A DNA stretch of 64,000 bases from Eumeta japonica (taxonomy: Eukaryota; Arthropoda; Insecta; Lepidoptera; Psychidae), in the NCBI GenBank assembly GCA_005406025.1, contig BGZK01000088.1:1-64000 (forward strand), given 5' to 3'. Positions 36,785 through 49,285 of this stretch are shown here, piece after piece (the stretch's first letter is position 1; every line of letters begins with the position of its first letter). Both the position numbers and the translations under genes were made by a program. Below the pieces are notes generated by a model. The model was not told the DNA's origin, ran no database searches, and saw nothing but the letters and a program-made list of their open reading frames with translations.

Positions 36785-38055
36785 AGGCGGAGAAATTTTA
36801 ATACCAGAGTAAAGTATAGACTATATGACTAGGGAATAATGTAGCCTTCTATGAATGAAAGAATTTTTAGAATCGATGCGGTAATTCTGTGAACAAAGTC
36901 GAGGCCATCATATAATACAATTTATATGGTATTCCGATATATAAGCCATATTTGTGTAAAGTCCCAATAGATTAAAATATGCTTCGCATTTTCAAAGAAA
37001 TTTTTGAGGATTGAAATTATTTGCATTTTGAAAAATGACTTAATATTTTTTGTTATTCCAGATTTATTTCTGGACAACAGTCGAAATTGTAGATAAACCT
37101 CCAAAATTCCCGCTATTTTGCTCTTTAAACTCAAAAACATTATTGTTTAGCTTCGTTTTGGAGCTGTTTGATAATAATAAAATGACTTGGATATATTTAA
37201 GCTGTATGACTTCTAAATTGGCGGTATTCTCTTGCAAACCATTAAATAAGCTTGAGATGTAAAAGAAAATGGCAAGAAACATAAAAATAGAAAAAGATCA
37301 TATCTTTTATTTTTGATCATATCTCTCGAACCAAATAGTCATTTTCGATGCACGCACGCTCATACATCTGTAGACTTGAGAATCTGCAGCCAGAAATACT
37401 AAGCAGGGATTAATATGAAAGGGACTGATGAGATCCATAACGAAGTTTGACAGCAAGGTTTGACAAGCGATCTCCTTAATTGGCGTCCCATTTCCTTGAC
37501 AAATCACCTATTTCTTGGCTCACCATTATATATTTTCTCGTAGAAAACAGGCAGTACATATATGGTCGGGGGGAGTATTTGGTTTATATATATAATAGCA
37601 AAATATAATCTTTTCTGAAGAAAACCTTTCACTTTGAAGATTAAATTGAGCATAATCTTTGTAATATTTTATTAGACGTTCTATTGTAACGTACATATTA
37701 CTCTACAGTTATACATGAAGTTCTTGTACGAAGACGGTATCAATGGTCTCACAGTGGGCGAAACTTATTGAGGATTTCCCATGTATTTGAAGATTATTGA
37801 AAAGCTTCTTTGAAACGTTTTATTACGATGTTATATTTCAGTGTTAAAAAAAAAGCGATTTTAAGTTATTCTACATTACTTCTATATTATGTATCAGTAG
37901 ATGCTTTCGATTAATTCGCACGATATCTTGATTAGTCTCTGAATGTTAGTATGTGGAAATAGGTAAACGTAAATAAGTATTCATTATTGAAAGGCATTTT
38001 ATTGTGAAAAGTAGTAAGAAATATAAATTGTAACGTAAAAAGTTTTTTATTGTAT
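36785..38055. other. AT-rich sequence, no gene recognised
   Basis: Several open frames of 60-70 codons on both strands (36922-37507) have low-complexity composition and no known domain. Nothing else is visible. Confidence 0.45.
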
Positions 38056-38059
38056 ACAG

Positions 38060-38660
38060 CTAGCTTTCGCTCGCGGCTTCGCCCGCGTGGACATAGAATG
38101 GATTTTTTAATTTTTTTTTATCACGACCGATCACACTGTCTACCGTGATTGCAATCTCAGTCCCACTTACAATTCTTGTCCTTGATCTTTGATTAATGAT
38201 TTCCATTCTGGATTAGAACCCGGTTCGGTCCCCAGTTGGGACTGTCCTAATTATTTCTCGGTTACTGGGGAATTCCCACTGAGTACATCTTCCTTTACAC
38301 CTTTCTCGTAATATCCCTTTAATAGCTATGAAATAGCAAATACAAATACTAAAAACGGTAGCACTTTTTCTGGATATTAAATTTTCTTCAGGGATATTAC
38401 AAATCCCTTTTCTGTACTCTAAGCATCATTTTGCAATTTATTCATGCCAGCAAACCGAATTGTTATGACAAACGACCGTCTAAAATTTTTTATCCATGCC
38501 TTGGAAGTAGCATATTTTCTGAATGGAAAGGTATCTTATATCCTTTATTGTACATCTGATAACGTATATGCAAAATTTCATGATGATCAGTTGAGTAGTT
38601 AAGACGTGAGAGCATAATAAATAAACAAACTCACTTTTGCACTTATAATCTAATTTAGGA
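38060..38660 (-). mobile_element. Complete non-autonomous Helitron, 601 bp
   Basis: On the minus strand it begins A^TCCTAAATTAGATTATAAG at 38660, continues with TTTGTTTATTTATTATGCTC and CACGTCTTAACTACTCAAC, and contains a degenerate GATTC array (38130-38235). It ends with the hairpin CGCGG-gcgaag-CCGCG and then AGCGAAAGCTAG at 38060. A 5' TC after A and a 3' hairpin about 10 bases before CTAG are the defining Helitron ends. It carries no protein. The base after CTAG is C instead of the usual T. Confidence 0.7.
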
Positions 38661-38671
38661 TACGTTCAGTA

Positions 38672-38710
38672 TCCTAACTAATGTTAGATATAAATGCGAA
38701 ACATTGAAGA
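38672..38710 (+). mobile_element. Second Helitron 5' end, head-to-head with the previous copy
   Basis: TCCTAACTAATGTTAGATAT and then AAATGCGAAA, preceded by A, match the 5' terminal sequence of the same Helitron family in plus orientation. It starts 11 bases from the 5' end of the minus-strand copy. The similarity stops after about 35 bases, so only the tip is recognisable. Confidence 0.45.
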
Positions 38711-38714
38711 CGAC

Positions 38715-41050
38715 ATTTTTGTAAACACGTTTAGCAATTCTTCCTTGAAAACAATCTAAGATGTAATAATATCCTAGTTTTATTTTCGTGTCTACCGTTG
38801 TATAGACTTTCGTGTCTACGTCTGAGCCAGGTATAATTGTCCATGTAAAAAAAAAAGGTCCTGGCAAATACAATCTAGCCTTTTGAAGGGTCTGACTATG
38901 CGCTTTGATAATGGTCATTGTCTATTAGGAAATATTTTTTTAATATTTAGAGAAATAATTGGGGAATAATACGGGTACAAGCGTGGTTTTATCAGAATGG
39001 ATAAATTTTGTAACTTATGACGTATCTACTAGCCTAAGTGAGGCACCATGTATAATAATAATAAAATATTATTAATATTTTTTACATACTTTGCAATAAA
39101 CTAAGAACATAAACTTAGGCCAAGGGATGTGTATCTAACAATAGGAATTATCATGGGTACTGCAAGATAAACTAAGTCGAACCTTTGTTATATATTTCCA
39201 GGTTAACACCCCTTAGAATCTCGATTATATAACTAAATTTTCACAATTTTACTTAAATATGTATAATTAGTTACTAAACAGAAATGGAAGAAAACGTGTA
39301 CGTATTACGTACATACGTACGTACGTATACGTACAATACAAAGGTTGTGTACCAAAGTGACTTGAGTATTTATGTATATAAATATATGTATTACGTATTT
39401 ATGTGTGCACGTTTTAGTTATATGTGCCGGATGTTTGAGTGCTTACGTGTGCGTACATGAGTAGATACAATAGATGATACAAATGGAAGTGACAATTTTC
39501 AAACAAAATTCCGTTAGACGAAAATCATCAAAATATGCGATACGTAAACGAAGCATAAAAAAACAATATTCCTAGATTTCAGGATAGAGTCCGTGTCATC
39601 ATAATTTTGTTGCAGTAGAAACTGTTCAACTTTGTTTCTACACTCATGCCTTGTTGAAGCAAACATGGACAGGAATTTATATAATAATGTTGCATTGGTG
39701 CGGTCCCAAAAACTCAAACTTAGAGAGCATAAATTTTTACGTTTTGAATTTATGTATGACGGGTCTAATGTGAATATCTCGTTTAGAACAAAATTCACAA
39801 TAAAATATTGACGTATTTAACAACTTCCATTGATTGAAATAAGTTGGTGATTGAAAGTCACCATTGAATAACATTGCAAAACGTTTTGTTCATCGATATC
39901 TGTTACGTTAAATACGCTGGTAATAATATTATCATTACAATTACAATGTTACGAAATTTCGATCGTTTCATTGGAGTAATTTGTTTTCAACCGTGTTATG
40001 ACCGTTACCCATTTTAAGTAATCTTAAAGAGAAAACAAAAATTTTAACAAAAAAAAAACCAGGTTCTAAACAAAAACTATTCCGAAACAAATTGATATGC
40101 ACTAAAAAGTAAAAAAAAATAGTTGCGTATTCTTTTACAACTTAATAATCAACTTAGTTTTTCTACTCATCAATACGTAGGTACGATCTATGTGTTTACC
40201 ACGCAAGAAGGTAGATAGGCACCTACTCGCTTCAAATTTAATTCAATACTAGGTATGTGTAAAAATGGATGAGAAAAATACAGCCGTTTATTTAATTAAA
40301 TTATGAAAAAAAAATTTGTTCTTGATTACATTCTAAATTTTATCTTAAATTTAACATTTTGTAATATTCAACTTCTATTCTCTTGTCGCTTTTAAATAGT
40401 TATTACAAAATTCTATTGATAGTGTGCAATAACTCTCAATGGATTGAAATCATCGTAACAAGCAAATAAATAATTTATGGAAAAAGTAACAAAAATATAA
40501 TACTTACATATGTCTTGAAAACTATGACACTTTGAACTACGAAATAGCTAATGAAACTCTATGGTGCGTTGCAGGATTTCGAACCACAAAGAAAAAACGA
40601 TACTCAGTAATTTCAATCCAATGTTCAATCGACTATTGATTTGTATATTTTCAAGGTTTAAAATTTGAAGCGATTCTAAAGAGCATCAATTTTTTATGTC
40701 AAAGAGAATGATGATATTGTCAACGCACATTTAAAATATTCATAGAATAGAAGCACCTAATCCGCCATTCTATTATAACACTAGTTCTAAAACATTACAA
40801 TATAATTTATAACCTGATTGCACGTAAATTAGGCAATTCAAATCTAATACTAGAACAATACATGTGTAAATTTAATTATTTTACCAATTAGTTTGTATCA
40901 ATTAGAAGATTTGATTGAAATCAAAAAATATTGAACACTGTTCAAGAAACAATATTATAACTGACTATAAACGTAATCTGTTCCGAGATTGCCAGATGTC
41001 GAGAGGTTATCGAGTGCGAATGGTCGGAAATATATAAGAAAAATACGAAC
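38715..41050. other. AT-rich sequence without a recognised gene
   Basis: A 94-codon open frame at 39514-39798 (-) has protein-like composition in its middle (FWDRTNATLLYKFLSMFAST) but no family I recognise and no splice evidence. The rest is AT-rich and featureless. Confidence 0.35.
39295..39345. repeat. ACGT/GTAC-rich simple repeat
   Basis: The segment consists of interleaved ACGTAC units and is highly self-complementary. Confidence 0.8.
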
Positions 41051-42010
41051 GTCTTTTTAGGGTTCCGATCAATGATGAAAAAAAAACGAAACCCTTATGG
41101 GGTCCAGGCGTTTCTTACAGCCGCACAGTTATTCCTGTCTGCCTCAATGTATTTCTGTCCGTCGGCCACATCCCATTTTCCCCTTATTTAATGATTGGAA
41201 AAAGTTGCAATTTAGTACATGTGCATTGTTATTATATATAATGCACGAACGTGTAGCGCCAATAAACGAATTTAGATTTTTAAGGTTAACTTTGAGGAAC
41301 CGATGACAATTGTAATATTAAATAAAAAAAAAAAACCTTTGTTCAAGTGTATGATGTGATACATCAAATGAATGGATTTCTTATGAGTGATACAAACATT
41401 TTCATTATGAGTATACAAGAACTTTTATGGTTTGAAAATGCACAGTCCAAAAACATTAAAAGAAATTTACAAAGTCGAGAATTCCTCTTATCTTCAAAAC
41501 TAGTTACTTTAAAATTTTATGAAAAGTACCAAAAATCTTAATTACTTTAATTCCTACGGGAGTCGTAAAGCAGACGTGAAAAGAAAATGGATGTAAAATG
41601 TGTTGCTTAGTGTCACAGAGGTCTAATGGGATAAATTATAGTACCTACCCTTATCCAAGTGAGCTTAAATTACATTTGGCTGTTTTTTTTAGGGTTACAA
41701 TATCTCAAAACGAAAAAAGGGACCCTGGTAGAATCAGTCTGTTGTGCTATTGTATGTTCGCACGAGTAAAGGAAAAAGTCCGAAACTTCCCACTACGAAA
41801 ATTTAATATTTCTAAAAATTCGGTATTCGTAAAAAAATCCATAAATTTTTCTGACAATATACATACATTTAGATCTCTTCGGAACAATGTCTTGCCAATG
41901 TCAAAAGCAAACAAATATTTTTGAGACTTGTAATAGATGAAATACCTGCATTGGTAATTAATTCCCTACAGAACCATCAGGGTACGAGCCTCATTCGCCC
42001 TTGTCCGGTG
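41050..42010 (+). repeat. Two pieces of a GGGTTC-type dispersed repeat
   Basis: TTTTTAGGGTTCCGATCAAT and AAACCCTTATGG at 41055-41100, followed by CTGTCTGCCTC, and TTTTTTTAGGGTTACAATATCTC with GGGACCCTGGTAGAATC at 41685-41740 share a layout with 53585-53680. They are probably 3' portions of one element family. The open frames here (up to 108 codons) are not recognised. Confidence 0.4.
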
Positions 42011-42017
42011 TTTTTTT

Positions 42018-42066
42018 TACTTAGTACGAAATATGGTGCCGGATTTAGTACGAAATATGGCGCCGG
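42018..42066. repeat. 23-bp tandem duplication
   Basis: TTAGTACGAAATATGGTGCC and GGA is followed immediately by the same sequence with one change (GGCGCCGGA). Two copies only. Confidence 0.8.
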
Positions 42067-42899
42067 ACACGACCTTACTTATAGCTTGGATCCCGTATAA
42101 AATGCGACGTTTTTCCAGATGTGGCTGTTGAAGAATAGCCACATGAAAGCGAGCAGGTTCAGTAATAAGTTTAAGTAATAAGCACAGCAGTAAGTTGAAC
42201 AAACACTTGTGCGTGTGCGCGCGCGCACGTGTTGGGGGGGGGGCTTGATTAGTAAGTGTATGTGACACTTAACAAACGAGCCTTTGACGATATCATAGAT
42301 TTACTATCAGAATGCAAATAAATCAGTGTAGGAAGAATGAGATAAAGTGTACATTTTTTTGAATAATAAATAGTACATTTATTTAATGATATTATTTGTA
42401 GTTGTTACGTACGTTACAATATTTCTTAAAGTCATTCTACCAGCCAAGAAATACAATAAAATTGCAAATAAAAGGGATAATGATCAAAAATATCTTAAAA
42501 TGATATCCATGTGTGTATTAAAACTCGAAATTGAAAATTACGCGGTTGAAATACACATATTTATTTTACAGGGATCGGTTAATTAAAAATGAAACAATTT
42601 TCGTGATACGTTTTATATATCTCGTGATATTGTATGTTAATACACGAGAAGAAAATGAACGAGAAACAAATAGAAGAAGCAATCTCATTACTTTAAGTGT
42701 ATTGCGATGTAATTCGCCGGTGATATATAAATCGTTGTCTCGAAAAAGATTCTAACGACATCGATGAAAATGTATACTTTTAATACGTTTTGACTTTCAA
42801 ATTTGTCTATGTAGTCTTTTCTATTGTTACCTTATGTATTTTTTATCTATATGTATCTATCATGGAAAAAAACGATTAAAAATATATTTCTAAAGGATA

Positions 42900-43240
42900 C
42901 GCCGTCTCATAGCATTTTGACATAATTGTATTGTTGCTATGATATTAGATGTACCGTCATAACCGTACATCCAAAACCAGCAGTGCTGCTATGCCAGTAG
43001 GCATAACGTAGCGCTCTCAATAATAAGTGGCACTACATGGCATAGATTATGCAAATGGTACTGCCAATACTATAGATATAGATAGATATTACGAGTCACA
43101 ATAGTAACGCGAGAGCAGGTGGTAAGTAAATTTTGCATATTATGTAGTGTACGCATATTGCCTATATTTATTGTGCAAAATGTATTTAAGCAACTTTTCT
43201 CGTGGGCAGTTGTCATATTTTCACGGTAACTTATAAAAAC
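42900..43240 (+). repeat. Diverged dispersed repeat, copy 1 of 2
   Basis: It shares an ordered set of motifs with 46720-47087: a GTACC and CCAGTAGGC segment, a CGAGAGCAGGTGGTAAGTAA segment, GCATATTATGTAGTGTACG, and CAACTTTTC, TGGGCAGTTGTCATA at the end. The second copy is interrupted at its right side by the older mariner. The class is unknown and there is no open frame. Confidence 0.45.
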
Positions 43241-43244
43241 CGAG

Positions 43245-44570
43245 AAAAACTCGATTCCTCAGGGTGTATCATCCTTATTATGATCATCAATGAGTTAGTC
43301 CTCATTATTCGATTATGTGATTATTGTCTGAGATATTCTGATATTGTGTAATAAGAGAAACATATCACATTACCAAAATATAATGAGCGGAACTCGCTAA
43401 ATACATGTCGACAAAATGTATTCATAAGATAAAGAATAGAACCAATACAAATATTTTCCAAACATTTATTGGGAGCCATGTAGGTAGGCTAACAGAATAT
43501 GATAAAGTTAATATTAAGAGCTTTGACTGTTTGTTGGTCTATTCGAATACGCAAATCTTTAAGGTAATAGGCGAAAACAGAACATTTAGCAATGTGAATT
43601 GAACATAACTTGGTGTAATTATAAGTGATTTATTTCATCGAAATCGGTCGACAACAATTAAGTTTACTTTAAAAAATAAATTCCAGTTTTGCGAAATCGC
43701 AAGCTTACATTTATGCATAAAGTTTTATAAAGCAATTCCTAAAATAAATTCAAAATTTCTCATTTTTTTTCGACAAATCTCATTACTTCCATCAGTAAGA
43801 TATGATTGCATTGCAATACACGAAATATCAGCGCACGTAAAAAACATAATTCTGTACAAAAAAAGAGTAATCGCTTCAGCGAATCTTTTGAAATGGCATA
43901 TGCTCGGTGTAGAGGCGTGATTGAATCTGTGTCAGTGCTGGCAGGCGTAAGTTATTCTGGTGAATACGAAATAGCTGATAGACAAGCAAAGAACAGAAGT
44001 GTGCGCCTTCTAACATGAATATCTCATTCTTATACTAGAAATTCCTAGAAGCACGATGCTCTTATAATACTCAGATTATGTAGAATTTTCAAAAAAAAAT
44101 CTGAATTCAAATCTCACCTTCTGAAATGCAAGCTCGTTTATGAAATTTATAATAAACAGGAGTTGCAATATGGTTCGAAAACAATATTTCTCATTTAATT
44201 TTTAGAAAAAAAATTGTTTCATACAATGATCGCAGGGAAAATCTCCGAACGCCCTAAGCATTGTCACTCATCGAGAAATATTTAAATTGATTAATATATA
44301 ATTTAATTTCATCACAATGTGTATAGCGGATATTACTGAGAATTAGAATTCCATTCCGATAAAAACATGTTCTAACTCACATTGTTGTATTTTGATATAT
44401 GAGGTTGCAGTAAAACAATAGAAATTTCTATGAATAAATAAATAATGACAGCAATGTACATTTTTTTTTAAACATCTAAATTATAAAAATATGGTTTAAT
44501 CAATATCATAAAAAGAACGACAACGAGGGAAGTATGAAAAATTTTCTAGGAATATTAAACTGCTCATTCT
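43245..44570. other. AT-rich sequence, no gene recognised
   Basis: Open frames at 43405-43602 and 43806-44018 (+) are short and unassigned. No repeat structure is apparent. Confidence 0.45.
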
Positions 44571-44584
44571 GCGTGCTGAGAACA

Positions 44585-44700
44585 TGGTAATTTCGAGAAA
44601 CTGGGTCAGCAGCCGGCGACGGCCACTCCGCGCCGAGGGCGCTGGCGTCAGCTCGCGCGGCGACGCCCGGACACGGACATCGATTTAGCCGTTTTAAATA
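44585..44700 (-). promoter_or_regulatory. GC-rich patch with TATTTAAAA, candidate promoter
   Basis: A GC-rich block (CAGCCGGCGACGGCCACTCC and GCTCGCGCGGCGACGCCCGG) adjoins TATTTAAAA read on the minus strand at 44700-44692. It lies upstream of the minus-strand receptor, so it could hold its first exon, but no initiator or donor site is convincing. This is inference. Confidence 0.2.
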
Positions 44701-45100
44701 CCCTCATCTTATCTACGACACAGACGATCGTTTAAAAAATATAGATAAATTCTTGGATTACCGGAGTTGTAGTGCTGAATGTTGGAGCGCTCGATTACCA
44801 ATACAAAGATCCCGAGAAGTTTTGTATGGCACCCACAAGGAAGATTAACGGCACGATACGGGCACTCGGCATTGGTTTTATAAAGGAATGATTTATGCAG
44901 AAGAAAATTATTACTGATGCGGGTTCTATAACCAAATCTCGATTATCTCCTACTTATACGAAAGCTTATTGAATTTCTTTCACACGAAGAATTCTAATTT
45001 TAAGAAAATTGGCAAAAAGATCTTATACCAAAAATATTTCTCAAGAATTTTAATGAATTGTAATATTTGCATATTAAATATACATATACTAGTCATACCC

Positions 45101-45119
45101 TGTGCGAAGAATTCGCACA
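45101..45119. repeat. 8-bp perfect hairpin TGTGCGAA-GAA-TTCGCACA
   Basis: Perfect self-complementary arms with a 3-base loop, directly visible. Function unknown. Confidence 0.7.
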
Positions 45120-45521
45120 AATTATGTACAATAATTATCAGTTTACAAAATTACTGTAAATATTAATTTTATTTCCGTTTTTATTACAGAATTTCTTCAT
45201 AAACAATATTTTAAGTATATATATAGTCATTTGATACAGTTTGACTTACTTTGACGTCTTTCTGCTTGATTTTCCAATGTTCGTCGCCTAGACGAACACC
45301 GAAAAATCATTTGTATAAATTTGCATATACTGTTGTATATATATTGATATATTTGTAAAAATTCGTTTGTGTAAATTTTAATCGCCTTATTGCTGAGGCA
45401 AATACTTTTCAAGTATTTTTTTTCCGATTAATTGATTGGGCTAAAAGCCATCCACGCTGGCCCAGTGCAGTCTGGTAGCTACTAAATAGTAATGCAATAT
45501 TAATGCATATAGATAATGTAA

Positions 45522-45749
45522 TTAAGAGACCGAAGGCTTAACGTACTCTTCAAGTCTCGAAGCGGATAATTTTAATTTTACTTCATTTAAAAACGCATCG
45601 GTCAATTCTCTGTTTGTTAAAGTCGAAAACCTGATATCTTTTGGCTTGAAGGTAGCGTCTATAAGCGCTGAACCGCCAACGATGTGATAGGATATCACAA
45701 GAATCAAATGGTCAAAAGTGAGATAAATATCAAACCACAGTTTTGGCAC
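45522..45749 (-). other. Unrecognised 75-codon open frame
   Basis: The C-terminal part (GGSALIDATFKPKDIRF, LTNRELTDAFLNEVKLKLSA) has balanced composition, unlike nearby noise. A possible acceptor (GGCGGTTCAG) precedes it. No family is recognised; it might be an exon, a transposon fragment or chance. Confidence 0.2.
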
Positions 45750-46719
45750 TCATTTGAACTGTACTGTTAACCAGTAATACAAACGTCGCTCTTTAACGAC
45801 TAATTTAACTATGATCAAGGCCAGCCGAAAATGAATCAACGATTTCACTGTTAGCTATTGTTAACGCATTTTACAAATACCATAACGGTCTATTTAAAAT
45901 TATAAAGATAAAACTGCACAACTGTTTCTGTGTTGATTTTTTAACGCATCCAAGTCGAAATTTCGACACGTAGCGGAAGTTGTGTGCCGCAGATGAGACG
46001 GAACTTTACACCTTATTGGAGTTGGCCGTCAGGTATGATATTAAATGTCTCATCCCGTTAAAGTTCAGTTCGGAAGACCTGGCTGGGTACGTTGTCGTAT
46101 CAGGTTTGTATCACCCAGTCAGGTAGGAAGAGGTATACCCTCCCACAATCTATTGACTTCGAATTCCTTAAACTCTCGAGGCTGTCCAATGCGTGCTTGG
46201 TGCCTCGTTAATGGATATTATTGCTAATTCAGTGACAATGTCTGGAACCGATGGTTTAATGTGTTTTTAGAGATACGGAACAAGCAATGTATAAAGTTGA
46301 TGTGATATACGTTAATGTAGTGAAACAAAAGGACTCATTTGTATGCCTACGTGCGCATTTCCATGTGTTAATACACAAAGCGGTATGCAAAGCATATTGT
46401 TTTGGCCCTAATTTTTAAAGTTTTAGCGAGTTTTTTATTCATTTTTATTAAAATATGATATTTTCCAACACTTTGAGTTATTATTATACTCATTCGTAAA
46501 AAAACATTACTAGACTTCAAAGTGTAACCTACTGAATATTATAGGGCAGTGTTTGTATTAAATTAACGACAATATTAAAATAAAATTTATTCAAAATATG
46601 TAATGTATTTATATTCGTTTTATCGATCTAATTGTATGTGATTTTTGCGTAAAATATTTTCTATTTTTTTTTGAATTTTCAGTCGAACGCGCACAAACAA
46701 TAAAATATCTTCTATTAAC

Positions 46720-47087
46720 CCTTCCGGCTAATGTCTTATAAATGTATGCACTGGTATCTCAGAAATGGTTCTAACGCTTTTGATGAAAATTTAGATGCCA
46801 TAAAGAAAAATGTTGCTTTATGGCACTATTTCGTAGAGTTTCGAGACGATTGCATTATTGTTATGCTGTTAAATAATGTAGTACCAGTAGGCTTGCCTAA
46901 CATTCTCGATAAAAGTTAGCCTTACATGACATGAATTAGCCAGATGGCATTACGTGGCATTATTGACGAAAGAGCAGGCAGTAGATAAACTTGGCGTATT
47001 ATGTGTTGTACGTAATATACGTATACAAATATTAATTTTTGAAAATGAATACAAACAACTTTTCCATGGAAAGTTGTAATACGAAGG
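46720..47087 (+). repeat. Diverged dispersed repeat, copy 2, cut by a mariner
   Basis: The motif order matches 42900-43240: GTAGTACCAGTAGGC, AAGAGCAGGCAGTAGATAAA, GGCGTATTATGTGTTGTACG and CAACTTTTCCATGG, AAAGTTGTAATA. The copy ends at a TA where the older mariner begins, so the mariner appears to have inserted into it. The 62-codon open frame inside (46731-46919) is probably not a gene. Confidence 0.45.
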
Positions 47088-47986
47088 GCGCTCGATAAAA
47101 AGTAAGAGTGGGTACTCGTATCTTGCAGGAAAATTACTTTAAATTTTATTTTATCGTTCGAGATAGTCGCCTTTTGGCTTAATACACTTGGCATATCTTT
47201 TTTCTAAGCTCAAAATTCTTTTTTTTTATCATTACTTAAAATTCCTATGGTACAGCGACTACTTCTTCATCATCTTCTAATATTTGTCCTTTCATCTACT
47301 TTTTCAGCCTTTGAAATAGCTAGAAGTAACTAAGGGTAAAATCAGGTAAATATGAAGGATGCTCAAGTATTTCGATACCACCATCTCGAATTGCGGCTAT
47401 AACGAATAGCAGACTCGTGGGCAGAGTCATTATCTTGATGGAACAACGGTACTCTCGCTAGTTTACCTCGGCGTTTATTTTCGAATTTCGTTACGCATTG
47501 CTTTTTAATTTGTTCTACATACAAAAAGCCTGTAACTGTAGCTCCGCACGGTCGCGATATTCTATCATGACCACCCCTTCACTAACCCAGAAAAGAGAGC
47601 CGATGATGTTTCCGGCACAACGACTTCCTTTAAATTTCTCAGGAGTTGGAGATGATGGTCTTTTCCAAGTCATAGACTGTAATTTTGTTACTAGATCACA
47701 ATGGCGAGTGTAGCTGTTTCATCCATGGTTGTAAATCGAGCCATAAAACTATAGGGAGCTTGTTGTAACTGTTCCAAAGTAGTTCGAAAAACGTTCAACC
47801 TGGTGGCTTTTTGCTTTGGTAAACACTGTGGGGACCCAGAACGCGGATACTTCTTTCACCCAAAAACGTTCGTGTGAAATATACTATGCACACTACAAGT
47901 CAAAACTTTTTTTTTTTTTGGGTATGAAGCGTACCGTGACACGACGATCTTCTAAAAATGTTTCACTATTTTGTCACTACCGATGT

Positions 47987-49285
47987 TACGAGGGGCGCCT
48001 GATAAGTCCGCGGCCTAAGGCATTAAATGAAAGAAAAGTACGAGTATTTTATTTTTATTTTTCAATATAGTCTCCCTCAAGCGAAATACATTTTTCAAAT
48101 CTGGTGTATAACGCCTTCAAACCGCCCAAAAAATATTCCTTTTCTTTGCAGTCAAAATGGCTTTCTACAGCCATCTTCATTTGATTGTCATCAACAAATC
48201 TACGACCACGTAACTCCTTTTTTAAATTGGAAAAAAGGAAGTAGTCGCTGGGAACTAGATCTGGGCTGTAGATTGGGTGGTCAATTTCCGAGAAGCCCGT
48301 GTCCTTCAGGGCCTGCCTCGAAACCCGTGCCGTGTGGACAGATGCATTGTCTTGTAAAAACAGTACTCCGCGCGATAACTTCCCACGTCTCTTCTGTACG
48401 ACTTCCTCTCGTGTCTAAGCCAATAAATTCGCGTAATATTGGCCATTTATAGTAGTCCCCTTTGGCAAGTAATCAATTAGTAAAACACCTTCACTATCCC
48501 AAAAAATTGTCGCCATAAGCTTCGATGTCGACTTTTGAACCTTGAATTTCTTCGGCGGCTTTTCTCCTTTTTTCGTCCATTGCATGGACTCCTGTTTAGA
48601 TTCCGGATCGTATTGACGAACCCAGGTTTTATCCACGGTTACAATTCGGTCGCAAATTTCGTCTATATTATCCCCGACTAACTCCAAAAAACCTTACTTG
48701 TCTGAAGTCGCCGCTGCTTGTCAAACGGCGTTAGCATTTTTGGTACCCAACGCGCACTGATTTTTCTCATATTTATATGCTCGTGTATAATTTCTCCAAC
48801 TCATTCTTTACTAATCTGCAACTCTTCAGCTATCTTCCATAATTTTATTCTTTGGTCGGCCAGTACTAATTTTTCTATTTTTCGAACATTTTCCTCCGTC
48901 ACTACCGTCACAGGACGCCCTGGACGAGGATTATCTTCACAGCTCTCTCGTCCTTGTTGAAATAAGCGAGCCCATTTTTTGACCATTGTATACGAAGGCG
49001 TAGATTCCTGAAGAACTGATACCATGTCTTCAAAAATTTCTTTGGGCGTTTTTCCTTTCTTTACGAAGTACTTTATTACGGCGCGATGTTCAATATTACT
49101 GAGATTTGACGATTCGGCTGACATGATGACGTTTGTGCTTCGACAGATAATTTGTTAATGACTTTAATAACGAAAGGAAGCTATATTTATACTAACAAGA
49201 AGTGTCGCAATTAGTGGTAATAGTTGTGAAATAATGAGTCATCGCTAAGTACCTTGGGCCGCGGACTTATCAGCCGCCCCTCGTA
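47987..49285 (-). mobile_element. Younger mariner element, near full length, TA-flanked
   Basis: The element is 1295 bp (47989-49283) between TA duplications at 47987-47988 and 49284-49285. Its ends, CGAGGGGCGCCTGATAAGTC and the reverse complement CGAGGGGCGGCTGATAAGTC, continue into CGCGGCC(T/C)AAGG, giving about 32 bp of inverted repeat with two mismatches. This similarity shows it is much younger than the mariner it sits in. It encodes one transposase on the minus strand. Confidence 0.92.
48055..49124 (-). pseudogene. Mariner transposase with three visible lesions
   Basis: The start ATG is at 49124. The first part (to 48801) holds the helix-turn-helix domains with VIKYFVKKGKTPKEIFEDMV and GRESCEDNPRPGRPVTVV. 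An in-frame TGA follows QISKE; beyond it the frame continues as VGEIIHEHINMRKISARWVP. A frameshift near 48690 leads to ELVGDNIDEICDRIVTVDKTW (first catalytic Asp) and WTKKGEKPPKKFKVQK. Near 48415 a second frame change leads to KRRGKLSRGVLFLQDNASVH (second Asp) and HPIYSPDLVPSDYFLF (third Asp, D34D spacing). It ends with KCISLEGDYIEK at the stop 48057-48055. Total length is that of a normal mariner protein (about 350 residues). The TGA and two frame changes make it inactive as it stands. Plus-strand open frames here are shadows. Confidence 0.88.

Noticed and set aside
48027..48960. Plus-strand open frames of 141 and 80 codons
   Set aside because: They overlap the mariner transposase, which is clearly encoded on the minus strand.
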